The notes: a model not told the origin generated them from the sequence alone. Shown: positions 52,688-60,345, counted from the stretch's first letter. The stretch: 60,345 nt of DNA from Thermodesulfovibrionales bacterium (GCA_035686305.1 DASRZP010000026.1:1-60345); one strand, 5' to 3'. Program-made: numbers and translations.

Positions 52688-52924
52688 ATGGCAAGGGCAA
52701 GTACGCTGGGAAAGATCGAGAAGGAGATCGAAAAGCTTTCCCCGAAAGATCAGCTTAACCTTGTAGAGAAACTCGCTCATCAGTTGAGTAAGGCCGGACT
52801 TGCTGAAAAAAAGGAGCTCGACTGGAAAAATATCTATGGTCTCGGCAAGGGGCTCTGGAGAGGTGAAGACGCTCAAGAATATGTTAACCGGCTGAGAGAG
52901 GAATGTACGCTTTATGCTCCTTAA
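52688..52924 (+). CDS. Orphan type II antitoxin-like protein
   Basis: A 78-residue acidic, helical protein with AGGAG before the ATG. The pattern [17 protein letters not shown] followed by [22 protein letters not shown] resembles small VapB-type antitoxins. No PIN-domain or RelE toxin follows; the next 170 bp contain only short frames. It may be an orphan antitoxin or a decayed pair. Confidence 0.65.
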   Translation: MARASTLGKIEKEIEKLSPKDQLNLVEKLAHQLSKAGLAEKKELDWKNIYGLGKGLWRGEDAQEYVNRLREECTLYAP

Positions 52925-53098
52925 CGCTTCCATTCGTATACGTCGCCCTGCTCAGGGAGACGGTGGCGCATGGAGGCTGTGAGCAGCATATCCCACCCAC
53001 GCGCCATGAAGAACGCGCCGTTCGCGTTCATGTCGTTCGCGATTTAGCCAGGCTTCGGGATCAGCTTGCCGGAAGGGTGAAGTCTCGGTGAAGAAATG

Positions 53099-53530
53099 TT
53101 AGGCAAGTTCTCTTATACGCTTCTGAGCTTGACGCTTCCCGATTCTCCTGAGGGCTGCCAAAGCGGTAATCTGCCGTCCTTTGGGGCGAGATCTACCACG
53201 TTCCCAGTTTCCTATGGTCCCGCCGCTCACACCGACAAGCAGACCGCATTCTTTTGCAGACAGCCCCAGCCGCTTACGCGTTGACCGCAATCCTTTGGCC
53301 GAGAACCTGACGCTCGCTGCCTCGATCTGTCCAGCGCCCGCGGGAGGTTGCGGAAGCCTTTTATGAAGGTGCATGACCTCCCGTTCCAAGCCTTTCAGGC
53401 GCGCGGAGAGCTGTGCAATAATCTTCCGGTACTGGCCTGACGCCTTCCGCAGAGCATGAGTCTCCGCACGAGCCTGTTTTCTCGCACCACGTTCGATCGT
53501 TTCCTTAAGCAGTTTGGCGATATTGCTCAT
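53099..53530 (-). CDS. XRE-family helix-turn-helix protein with coiled-coil N-terminus
   Basis: A 143-residue basic protein. Residues 1-65 form a probable coiled coil (KQARAETHALRKASGQYRK and onward). Residues about 80-125 are a Cro/C1-type HTH: LRSTRKRLGLSAKECGLLVG followed by GTIGNWERGRSRP. ATG 53530 lies six bases after GAGGAG. It probably binds DNA; the palindrome at 53689-53703 is a possible operator. Confidence 0.82.
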   Translation of the reverse strand: MSNIAKLLKETIERGARKQARAETHALRKASGQYRKIIAQLSARLKGLEREVMHLHKRLPQPPAGAGQIEAASVRFSAKGLRSTRKRLGLSAKECGLLVGVSGGTIGNWERGRSRPKGRQITALAALRRIGKRQAQKRIRELA

Positions 53531-53870
53531 CACATTCTCCTCTTTGTGTGGATTTTGACTCGGTTGTCACTCTCCTGCCCTCATGACGCAACGTGCTACC
53601 GTGGAAGCCGTTTTGGATTGCCTCCCTGGAATCGCCGTCACACAATTTATTGAACTCATTTCTTACAGAGGATATCGTCTCTTACGATTTCTGCGACGCA
53701 GAACCAGAAATGTGAGACTTCGTCACAGGCTTTTGCCATCACCTTTCTCCCTGAACAAAATGAATAATGAAGATACCACAAATTCTTGTCCTTGGCAACA
53801 CCGGATTGTTTTGGGGTAATCACCATGGCGGTGAGGACGAAAATTATCTGTATGGTTATAATAATATGTC
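53531..53870. other. Intergenic region between the HTH gene and the J-domain gene
   Basis: These 340 bp separate two divergent genes. They contain the 15-base palindrome at 53689-53703 and TATAAT at 53857-53862 with no matching -35 box. That TATAAT would place a start nearly at the J-protein ATG. No other gene or RNA is evident. Confidence 0.5.
53689..53703. promoter_or_regulatory. Perfect 7-1-7 palindrome, possible operator
   Basis: TTCTGCG-A-CGCAGAA reads the same on both strands around one central base. It lies about 160 bp upstream of the HTH gene start. HTH_XRE repressors often bind such sites near their own promoters. The link is inferred. Confidence 0.35.
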
Positions 53871-54719
53871 ATGGAGCAGAAAGACTACTATAAAATGCTT
53901 GGAGTCAGCGAAGATGCCTCTTCCGAGGAAATAAAGAGCACCTACCGGAAGTCAGCCTTTCAATACCACCCGGACAAGAATCCTGGCAAAGAAGAAATGA
54001 TGAAAGAGATTAATGAAGCGTATGCTGTCCTCTCAGACGAACGAAAGCGAAGGGAGTATGATTTCTACAGACAGAGTTATGGATTCTCCGCAAGGGACAA
54101 ATTCAGACAAACCTATACCGACCAGGATATCTTCAAGGATTCTGACATTAATCAGGTCTTTGCAGAGCTGAGCAGGGCATTTGGTTTTAACAGGCCAGAG
54201 GACATTTTCGGCCGCAGCTCTTTCTATGGGAATCAATTCAGAACCTTCCAGTTCAAAGGGCCCGGATTCGCCGGGAAGGGTTTTTTCTTTCTTGGGCCGA
54301 TGTCAGAGATGTACCGGGACATGTTAAGGGCCTCCCAGCATGAAACAGACGGAGCCCCGGCCCGTCGGCCTTCGCTTTTTTCTAGAATATTCCTCATGGG
54401 AATAAAGGCGCTGCAGAATCATATGGCCAAGAAATACGGATTGGAATTACCGGAAAGGGGCAAGGACATTGAAGATGAAATTACAATCCCCTCTGAGGTT
54501 GCCTCAGCTGGCGGCAAGCTGCGCTATCACTATGCCAGGCACGAAAATGCCCGTGATCTGATGATCAAGATACCGCCAGGGATAAAGGAAGGCCAGAAGA
54601 TAAAATTAAGGGGCATGGGCATGGTTGGAAGGCGAGGTGGAGAGACCGGCGATCTTTATCTCAAAGCGAAACTTCATACCCCGTGGCTCGAGAAGATAAA
54701 AGAGTTTGTTGGAAAATAA
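53871..54719 (+). CDS. J-domain (DnaJ/CbpA-like) co-chaperone
   Basis: A 282-residue protein. The J domain (1-70) has [13 protein letters not shown] and an intact YHPDKN. The middle is Phe- and Gly-rich ([14 protein letters not shown]) without the zinc-binding cysteines of DnaJ. The C-terminal part (about 200-275) keeps one peptide-binding barrel ([20 protein letters not shown]) instead of two, so it is shorter than CbpA. It would stimulate a DnaK. The ribosome site is weak. An in-frame L,D-transpeptidase remnant follows directly after the stop. Confidence 0.88.
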   Translation: MEQKDYYKMLGVSEDASSEEIKSTYRKSAFQYHPDKNPGKEEMMKEINEAYAVLSDERKRREYDFYRQSYGFSARDKFRQTYTDQDIFKDSDINQVFAELSRAFGFNRPEDIFGRSSFYGNQFRTFQFKGPGFAGKGFFFLGPMSEMYRDMLRASQHETDGAPARRPSLFSRIFLMGIKALQNHMAKKYGLELPERGKDIEDEITIPSEVASAGGKLRYHYARHENARDLMIKIPPGIKEGQKIKLRGMGMVGRRGGETGDLYLKAKLHTPWLEKIKEFVGK

Positions 54720-54989
54720 TGCCTCGGGAGGGCCTCAAAAGGCATAGGGTTCCCGCAGGACAAAGGCAGCTTGCCGTCCATTGTGCGGCAGCCCGTGAAA
54801 GTCGGCCAGCGAGAAGGCAAGGTGTACCTGGAAGTGCACAATGACGAATTAGAAAAAGATTCGGATTATCTTGAAACGGCCCAGATGCTGGTGGCGAAAG
54901 AAGGGCTCCTCAAGAGCGTGAGTACGAAAAAGCTTTTTCTTGCGATCAAGGAAAAACGGGGCATGCCGGTGGACATTTCCGATTATTGA
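54720..54989 (+). pseudogene. 3' remnant of an L,D-transpeptidase gene
   Basis: The frame immediately after the J-protein stop reads as the C-terminal region of an L,D-transpeptidase (ErfK/YbiS type): VRQPVKVGQREGKVYLEVH, then a helical segment and EKRGMPVDIS. The catalytic domain with its HGT...SHGCIR motif is missing. A TTG at 54771 could start a 72-codon protein, but loss of the active site points to a pseudogene. Confidence 0.6.
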
Positions 54990-55238
54990 TCACGAAGAAG
55001 TCCGTTCCAAGGCTGATTCTCCCTGGGACAAGCCCGAAGAACTGAAGTTTAATTCGACATGAAGTCTCCAAACGGTCAGTTCAGAGCGGGCGCCAAGTTA
55101 CGAGCGATGACTGTTACCCCGCCAAAATAGTACTGAAGGGATCACGAGACTCGCAATCAATGCATCGGCTGAGACGGTCTTATGGACATGGGTCATCTGC
55201 TCAAATGCACTGCGCCTGAACGTGAGCGCACCTGATCC

Positions 55239-55469
55239 CTATCTCTTCTTCTTCATCGGCTGCTCGCAACAGATGAGATGGGCGCCTTCTGCGCAGCAAC
55301 AAGCATTGTCAACGGTGACTGCGAGGCCGCAGACGTCGCAACTGTATCTGCTTCCTTCCGTCACGCGCGTTGTTTTCTTTACAGCCTTTTTGACTGCCGT
55401 CTTCCTTGATACAGCCTTCACTCCTGCTTTCCTGGGAGATGCCTTCCCTGATGTCTTCACTCTTGCCAT
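55239..55469 (-). CDS. Small histone-like / cysteine-rich zinc protein
   Basis: A 76-residue protein in two parts. Residues 1-38 are Lys/Ala/Arg-rich (SPRKAGVKAVSRKTAVKKAVKK), like histone H1-type tails. Residues 40-76 have cysteines in YSCDVCGLAV and ACCCAEGAHLICCEQP, a likely metal site somewhat like desulforedoxin. AAGGAC precedes the ATG. A nucleic-acid-binding or metal-buffering role is possible; the exact family is not recognised. Confidence 0.72.
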   Translation of the reverse strand: MARVKTSGKASPRKAGVKAVSRKTAVKKAVKKTTRVTEGSRYSCDVCGLAVTVDNACCCAEGAHLICCEQPMKKKR

Positions 55470-55677
55470 GTCCTTCCCCTTCCTGCTCTAAGCTCTTTAG
55501 CCCAAGGGCTATCTTTAATATAAGTATAGCGGAAAATTGCTGTCTCTTCCATCCTCAGAAAATTTTCTTCAACCTTCGGTCGGTCCATCTATACTGAGGG
55601 CATCCGAACAGCGAGGGAGGAATATGCTCTTCTTCTATTGCAAAGATTGATCAATCCACCTTATACTCTAGAAGGGA

Positions 55678-57360
55678 ATGAGCAAGGACCATAGACACTT
55701 CAGGCGGTACAAGACAAGGCATCCTGCCAAAATATCCCTTCCTGACAGAGACCTCGATGCTGAAATCGTCGATTATTCTTTGGGCGGCGTAGGCATTGTC
55801 TACGGAGATGGCCTTCAGCTCCAGGAAGGGGACATTCTGCGGATTGGAAGTGATCTCCTTGACCTGGACGCGAGGTGCGCAGTCGAGTGGTGGTCCCAAA
55901 GCACCGGTGAAATCCGTGCCGGCCTCAGGAAGATTGATCCCCTCAGGGGTTCGCTAAGACATTACCTTCTTCCCGATATCTTCATCGGTCTTCAGAGATC
56001 GCTGAAAACGGGGATCTTCGATCTGAAGAGTGGAAACATTGAAAAGAAGATCTACATAAAAAACGGTGATCTGATCTTTGCGACCTCGAACCTTGAAGAG
56101 GACAGACTGGGCGATATCCTTCTACGCGAAGGTAAGATTACGCGCAGCCAGTTTGACAGATCCGCGGAACTGATCCGCCAGACAGGAAAACGGCAGGGCA
56201 GCATACTCGTGGAACTGGGAGCAATTTCTCCCCAGGAACTTTGGTCGACCGTAAAACAGCAGGTGGCCGACATTATCTTGAGCCTCTTTGAATTTTCTGA
56301 AGGCGATTTTATATTCTTAGAAGGTAATCTTCCGACCGACGAAGTCATCATTTTGAAGCTCTCGGCCGGAAACCTGATTTACCGTGGGATCAAGAGGTCC
56401 AAGAGCCTCGTTCAAGCCAAGGACTACCTTGCCCTTGGGTCGGAGTCGGTGATTTCCTTTTCCGGGAATCCCCTCGATCTCTTCCAGGATATTTCTCTGG
56501 ATGACGAGGACAAGCGGATACTATCCTTCGTGGACGGGAAGAGGACCTCCGGGGAGATCATTCAGCTTGCTGGGCTTGATAAGGCGACTGGGCAAAGATC
56601 GGTTGCAGCGCTCCTCAGCACATCGATCGTCGAGGTCTCTCACGGGGGCGACGTCGAACAGACGGTGACTCCCGATCATGTTATAGATGCCTCCGTCCCT
56701 CCGCCCAACATCGGAGAGAAGATCGAGCGCATGATCGAGAACTGCCGCAGCCTCAATTACTATTCCCTCTTCGGTATCGAAGAATCAGCTCCGGATCCTA
56801 AAATACAGTGGGCCTTTTACCGGCTTGCGAAGGAATTCCATCCGGACAGGCATTTCTACCTCGGCGAAGACATGAAGGGCAAACTCCACACCATATTCTC
56901 TACCGTCACAAAGGCTTATGGCGTCCTGAGCAGTCCGGAGAGAAGGAGGGATTATGACCGATCTCTTTCCGGTGGTCAGCGGACTTCGTCGCAGACCGAG
57001 GAGGCGTGCAGGAAGTTTAAAGAAGGTCTGTCAGCTGTCCACAGGAAGGATTTCTTGCAGGCCTCCGAGCTTTTTGATGCAGCATGCCGCCTGGATGAAT
57101 CCGCACCCGAGTACTATTTTCATTACGGCCTTTCCCTCATTGAACTCAACAGGCTTCACGATGCTGCCCGCGCGATGACAAGAGCGTCAAACCTCGCCCC
57201 GCACAATGACAAGGTCTTCGCTGAACTTGGGAGTATCTACCTTGCCCTCGGATTCCCCATGCGTGCAAGGAGATACTTCAAGAAAGCCCTGGACCTGAAT
57301 TCTGAAAATAGAGCTGCAAGAAAGGGACTCGAGGAATCGGGTCAGCCCCGTCGATCATGA
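55678..57360 (+). CDS. PilZ-PATAN(DUF4388)-J domain-TPR protein
   Basis: A 560-residue four-part protein. PilZ (5-100) has R10-xxx-R14 and D32-x-S34-x-x-G37, a complete c-di-GMP motif. Residues about 104-240 match the PATAN/DUF4388 domain (SLKTGIFDLKSGNIEKKIYI, GKITRSQFD), known from signalling proteins. A helical region to about 350 is followed by a J domain (359-428) with intact HPD at 388-390. TPR-like repeats (about 440-555) end the chain. It could recruit a DnaK-type chaperone in response to c-di-GMP. Its stop overlaps the coiled-coil gene by four bases, so they are coupled. Confidence 0.88.
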   Translation: MSKDHRHFRRYKTRHPAKISLPDRDLDAEIVDYSLGGVGIVYGDGLQLQEGDILRIGSDLLDLDARCAVEWWSQSTGEIRAGLRKIDPLRGSLRHYLLPDIFIGLQRSLKTGIFDLKSGNIEKKIYIKNGDLIFATSNLEEDRLGDILLREGKITRSQFDRSAELIRQTGKRQGSILVELGAISPQELWSTVKQQVADIILSLFEFSEGDFIFLEGNLPTDEVIILKLSAGNLIYRGIKRSKSLVQAKDYLALGSESVISFSGNPLDLFQDISLDDEDKRILSFVDGKRTSGEIIQLAGLDKATGQRSVAALLSTSIVEVSHGGDVEQTVTPDHVIDASVPPPNIGEKIERMIENCRSLNYYSLFGIEESAPDPKIQWAFYRLAKEFHPDRHFYLGEDMKGKLHTIFSTVTKAYGVLSSPERRRDYDRSLSGGQRTSSQTEEACRKFKEGLSAVHRKDFLQASELFDAACRLDESAPEYYFHYGLSLIELNRLHDAARAMTRASNLAPHNDKVFAELGSIYLALGFPMRARRYFKKALDLNSENRAARKGLEESGQPRRS

Positions 57361-58265
57361 ACCCGCCAGAAAACCCTTCTCCCGACTACCAGGAATCTCT
57401 CAGCACCCTTGCGGAAGAAAAGAGGACTCTTACCGGGAAGCTTGTCAGGGCGCTGAAGGAGAATTCCGCACTCCACGACCGCCTTGCAGAGCTTCATGTA
57501 ACCATGAGTATCAAGACGGCTGAACTCCAGAGGGAGATTGACGATCTTACCCGCGAGCGCAAGGACCTCCTCGAAGAAAACGAAGCTCTCTTACAGGATC
57601 TTTCATCGCAAGAGACTGCATCGGGGGTGTTGTCGCAGTCACTGACGGAGACGCGGCCGACAAGGGAAGAGATGCAGAGACAGCTTGATGCCGGTAAAAG
57701 GCACATGGAAGAATTCGAATTGAAATTCATAGACCTCGAGAACCGTTACAAGGCAATTTTAAAGGAGAAGGAAAACCTCAAGGTGATCGCTGGAGAACAG
57801 GAAGACAGATTGCTGACACTCATACATGAGAAAGAACTCGCGGAAAAGCCGCGGACTGACGATGAGGGTGAACGGAAGCTCCACGCCGATGCGATCGCAG
57901 CGAAGAATGAGGAGATTGAGAAGTATCGGACGAGGGTAAGAGAACTCCTCGATATGAGCAATGAGGCAGAAGGGTTCAGGACAGAAATTACCAACCTGAC
58001 GGAGAACGCGGAGAGCCTCCGAAGACTGAATGAATCGCTAAGGGAAGAGAAGGAGAGGATCGAAAAGGAATCCCTCCAGACCGCGGCGAAACTTTCGACG
58101 TTGGAAAAAGAGCTTTTGTCAAGGGATGAGAGTATCCGTCATTTACGGGAGGAACTCTCCCGGCTTGAGGGCGCGATTCCTTCCTCCGGCAAGACAAAAG
58201 AGAGCTTCTTCGAAAGATTCAGAAGAAAAAACCGTATTCAATGCAACAAGCGGCGCCCTCTCTGA
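57357..58265 (+). CDS. Long coiled-coil protein, probably frameshifted near its 3' end
   Basis: A 302-codon protein that is almost wholly heptad-repeat coiled coil (LTGKLVRALKENSALHDRLA through EELSRLEGAIPS), with no membrane helix. Its ATG overlaps the preceding stop. A run of six A at 58226-58231 precedes a short non-conserved end (CNKRRPL). Removing one A there would join it to a further 48 codons, ending at 58380, that are again coiled-coil-like (KSMRTELEDTLRQRDSAHEEL). So a sequencing error, a recent mutation or programmed slippage is likely. It may be the structural partner of the PilZ-J-TPR protein. Confidence 0.8.
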   Translation: MNPPENPSPDYQESLSTLAEEKRTLTGKLVRALKENSALHDRLAELHVTMSIKTAELQREIDDLTRERKDLLEENEALLQDLSSQETASGVLSQSLTETRPTREEMQRQLDAGKRHMEEFELKFIDLENRYKAILKEKENLKVIAGEQEDRLLTLIHEKELAEKPRTDDEGERKLHADAIAAKNEEIEKYRTRVRELLDMSNEAEGFRTEITNLTENAESLRRLNESLREEKERIEKESLQTAAKLSTLEKELLSRDESIRHLREELSRLEGAIPSSGKTKESFFERFRRKNRIQCNKRRPL

Positions 58266-58514
58266 AAAGATACAGCTTCCTTCCAGGACTCTCGAACACA
58301 AGAAGAGCATGAGGACCGAACTTGAGGACACTCTCAGGCAGAGGGATTCAGCCCATGAAGAACTGTCGCGCAACAAGTAGGCATCATCCTCTCAGAAGGA
58401 GGAGTACGAGATTCAGTCATCTTGCCTTTTGTCTATCCTTTGGAGTTAAATACAGTGGAGAACGATCCGGCGCAATGTAAGGTTTCCGTCTGTTCATGCT
58501 CAAGGAGGAAACGG

Positions 58515-59477
58515 ATGAAGGCGGTTCGGGTTCATGAGTTCGGTGATCCGGAAGTGATGCGGATCGAGGAAGTACAGGATCCGCAGCCGGGTATCGGCCA
58601 GCTTCTCATTACGGTCCGGGCGATCGGGGTCAATCCCGTCGACGCATATATCCGCTCAGGACTCTATCCTCTCAAGCCTTCCCTGCCATATACCCCTGGT
58701 TTAGACGCCGCAGGTCTTGTGGAGGCAGTGGGCGGGGAAGTCGGGGGGATCGCAGTCAATGACAGGGTGTATGTTGCCGGCACGATCAGCGGCGCCTATG
58801 CCGAAAAAGCATTGTGCACTGCTTCAGAGGTTCACCCGCTGCCGGGGCAGATCACATTTTCACAGGGAGCTGCAGTCGGCGTCCCCTACGCAACCGCATA
58901 CCGGGCACTTTTCATACGCGCCCGTGCGCTTCCGGGAGAGGTTGTCCTCATTCACGGAGCGAGCGGTGGTGTGGGGATTGCAGCGGTACAGATCGCTCTT
59001 GCCGCGGGAATGACGGTTATCGGAACGGCAGGCACAGAACAGGGAGAACGCCTGGTAGCCGAACAGGGCGCCCATCATGTGGTGAACCATCACGCTCCAA
59101 ACCACCTTGAGGAGGTTGCGGCCTTCACGGGCGGCCGGGGGGTGGATGTCGTACTCGAGATGCTTGCCAATGTGAATCTGGGAAGGGACCTCAGCACACT
59201 CGCCCGTGGCGGCCGCATTGTGGTCATCGGAAGCAGAGGCACCGTCGAGATCAACCCGCGCGATGCAATGAGCCGCGATGCGAGTATCCAAGGATTGTCT
59301 CTCTTCAATACCCCGGAACCGGAGATGAAAAGTATCCATGCCGCCCTTGCCGCGGGTTTGGCAAACGGTACGTTGCGGCCTGTCGTGAGTCGGGAGATGA
59401 CCTTATCGGATGCTCCCCGCGCCCACCATGCCGTGTTGGAAGGCAGCACATTCGGAAAGATTGTGTTGCTTCCCTGA
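58515..59477 (+). CDS. NAD(P)H:quinone oxidoreductase, zinc-free MDR type
   Basis: A 320-residue medium-chain reductase of the quinone-reductase/zeta-crystallin group. MKAVRVHEFGDPEVMRIEEV opens the GroES-like part. The Rossmann fold has VLIHGASGGVGIAAVQIA. The zinc ligands of alcohol dehydrogenases are absent, fitting NADPH-dependent quinone or enal reduction. ATG 58515 follows AAGGAGGAAACGG; the longer frame is rejected. Confidence 0.9.
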   Translation: MKAVRVHEFGDPEVMRIEEVQDPQPGIGQLLITVRAIGVNPVDAYIRSGLYPLKPSLPYTPGLDAAGLVEAVGGEVGGIAVNDRVYVAGTISGAYAEKALCTASEVHPLPGQITFSQGAAVGVPYATAYRALFIRARALPGEVVLIHGASGGVGIAAVQIALAAGMTVIGTAGTEQGERLVAEQGAHHVVNHHAPNHLEEVAAFTGGRGVDVVLEMLANVNLGRDLSTLARGGRIVVIGSRGTVEINPRDAMSRDASIQGLSLFNTPEPEMKSIHAALAAGLANGTLRPVVSREMTLSDAPRAHHAVLEGSTFGKIVLLP

Positions 59478-59545
59478 GCTATAATAAGGATAGACGTATT
59501 CGCTGGAGCACGGACGAGAGGAGATTCAGGAGGATCAGTCCCGGG

Positions 59546-60100
59546 ATGGGCAGGAAGAAGCCGGTAATCGAGGAAATCAAGACAATCATCTCCAGATATA
59601 AGAACGTCGTCGTGAGCGGCGAAGTCGGTGCGGGAAAGATAACCAGTACCCTTGAAGCCATCGAGAGCGCAGGCGATGTCTATTACATCGGCAATCCCGT
59701 CGACTACGTGGGAAAGCCGAGGCCCAGGGGATATGACAAGTACATCAATTACATCCTCACATTAAGAAAAGACCTGCACGTCATCTCGAGCGATGAGGAA
59801 ATACTTTCCTTCGATCATTCCAAGCTCTGGGGCAAAGGCGCGATACTTTTGATCGATGAAATCTATGGCAGAAGTGCCGAACAGTACCGAAAGATATACG
59901 AGATCCTTGATACAGAGGGCCTGAAGGTCATTCTTATCGCGGGATGTCTTAAGAACATCGGGAAGATCATCGAGAAATTCGATATCATCCTTATGCTTAT
60001 CCATGACGGTATTTTCCTCCTTGACAAGGACTTTGTCATGAAGATATGCAAGATCCTCGGTCCTGATCGGATGAAGGAGCAGGCTGAACTCTTCAAGTAA
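59546..60100 (+). CDS. P-loop protein of unknown function
   Basis: A 184-residue cytoplasmic protein with VVVSGEVGAGKITSTLEA near residue 25, a Walker A loop in which Ile replaces the usual Ser/Thr after Lys and Thr follows. Walker B is AILLIDEIYG near 110. The rest alternates strands and helices (VILIAGCLKN; FDIILMLIHDGIFLL), as in small P-loop NTPases. No family recognised. AGGAGG lies 12 bases before the ATG, rather far. A bidirectional terminator follows. Confidence 0.75.
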   Translation: MGRKKPVIEEIKTIISRYKNVVVSGEVGAGKITSTLEAIESAGDVYYIGNPVDYVGKPRPRGYDKYINYILTLRKDLHVISSDEEILSFDHSKLWGKGAILLIDEIYGRSAEQYRKIYEILDTEGLKVILIAGCLKNIGKIIEKFDIILMLIHDGIFLLDKDFVMKICKILGPDRMKEQAELFK

Positions 60101-60113
60101 GAATTCACCAAAA

Positions 60114-60141
60114 AAAAGGGAGACCCTTGGGCCTCCCTTTT
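60114..60141. terminator. Bidirectional Rho-independent terminator
   Basis: A 9-bp outer stem, AAAAGGGAG (60114-60122) with CTCCCTTTT (60133-60141), plus an inner CC/GG pair. T-rich or A-rich flanks on both sides let it serve the plus-strand P-loop gene and the converging minus-strand membrane gene. Confidence 0.75.
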
Positions 60142-60166
60142 CGTTTCTCTCTGCTGATAGAGCTTT

Positions 60167-60345
60167 TTATTTACCCTTTACAGCGGCAGCCTCTGTCTCT
60201 GTTGCAGGTGCTTCCTCCCTGAGGGGAGCGGTGACCGCTGCTGCCGCATATCCTGCAGCCGTTCCCAGGATCGACCCGACCACGATGCTCATGAACCCGA
60301 CACAGGTGATCCCCAGGATGATCCCTGCCGCCGTCGCAACCCTCA
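60167..60345 (-). CDS. C-terminal part of a glycine-rich membrane protein (5' end beyond the window)
   Basis: The minus strand is open from the window edge to TAA at 60167, reading a hydrophobic, glycine- and alanine-rich segment (GIILGITCVGFMSIVVGSIL) and a second (GTAAGYAAAAV), then an Ala/Glu tail ending VKGK. It is not ATP synthase subunit c; the acidic residue and loop of that protein are missing. Family unknown. Confidence 0.6.
   Translation of the reverse strand, partial: RVATAAGIILGITCVGFMSIVVGSILGTAAGYAAAAVTAPLREEAPATETEAAAVKGK

Noticed and set aside
52903-53091. Toxin gene partner for the antitoxin-like protein
   Set aside because: No PIN, RelE or HEPN motif is readable in any frame, and the ORF overlaps the antitoxin without a ribosome site.
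60167-60345. Right-edge membrane protein as ATP synthase subunit c
   Set aside because: It is glycine-rich and hydrophobic, but lacks the polar loop and the membrane acidic residue, and ends in an Ala/Glu tail.
1-60345. CRISPR arrays, rRNA genes, complete insertion sequences, phage genes
   Set aside because: No regularly spaced repeats, rRNA core sequences, transposases or phage structural proteins were seen on either strand.

Overview
The window looks like one contig of a Gram-negative, anaerobic or microaerophilic bacterium, most likely Nitrospirota or a similarly deep lineage. This is an inference. It rests on an outer-membrane lipoprotein carrier (LolA), ferredoxin-dependent 2-oxoacid oxidoreductase subunits, a bc-type complex joined to a 14-subunit complex I, heavy two-component and sigma-54 signalling, and moderately GC-rich codon use. 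No rRNA, CRISPR array or intact insertion sequence was seen.

Layout. 1-5426 (minus): a large iterative type I polyketide synthase, cut by the window start, with an intact c-di-GMP-type PilZ domain ahead of its ketosynthase. 6.0-6.9 kb: an alpha/beta hydrolase. 7.0-12.2 kb (minus): a compact NuoE-NuoF-NuoG-like diaphorase module ending in a response regulator fused to a GcvH-like domain; ubiD lies upstream. 14-16 kb (plus): a CBS protein, a hypothetical gene and a tandem-PilZ protein behind a near-perfect sigma-54 promoter. 16.1-21.5 kb (minus): lolA, tsaD, a sensor kinase with a c-type heme motif, its NtrC-type regulator, and a small membrane protein. 21.8-28.8 kb (plus): ppx/gppA, korB, korC, an ArgA-like acetyltransferase, then a semialdehyde dehydrogenase/TPP decarboxylase pair resembling the cyanobacterial 2-oxoglutarate decarboxylase bypass, osmC and a small gene.

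28.8-45.9 kb (minus) is one long respiratory operon: Rieske protein, cytochrome b fused to cytochrome c, then nuoA, B, CD, E, F, G, H, I, J, K, L, M, N. It encodes NADH oxidation, quinone reduction and quinol oxidation as one transcription unit. The complex I is of the enterobacterial style (fused NuoCD, long NuoG).

46-52.4 kb holds housekeeping genes: an HD hydrolase, korD, recN, HU, a thiamine-binding-like protein, a universal stress protein with a Ca/Na exchanger, and a zinc-ribbon protein. 52.5-55.5 kb, next to tRNA-Thr(CGT), is a patchwork: an orphan antitoxin-like gene, a HTH regulator, a J-domain protein, an L,D-transpeptidase remnant and a histone-like zinc protein. 55.7-58.4 kb encodes a PilZ-PATAN-J-TPR protein with a coiled-coil partner that carries an apparent frameshift. 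The window ends with a quinone oxidoreductase, a P-loop protein and a truncated membrane gene.

Three themes recur: c-di-GMP (four PilZ domains in three proteins), redox sensing and electron transfer (two NADH modules, heme sensor, bc complex), and two possible routes for 2-oxoglutarate oxidation (scattered kor genes and the decarboxylase/dehydrogenase pair).
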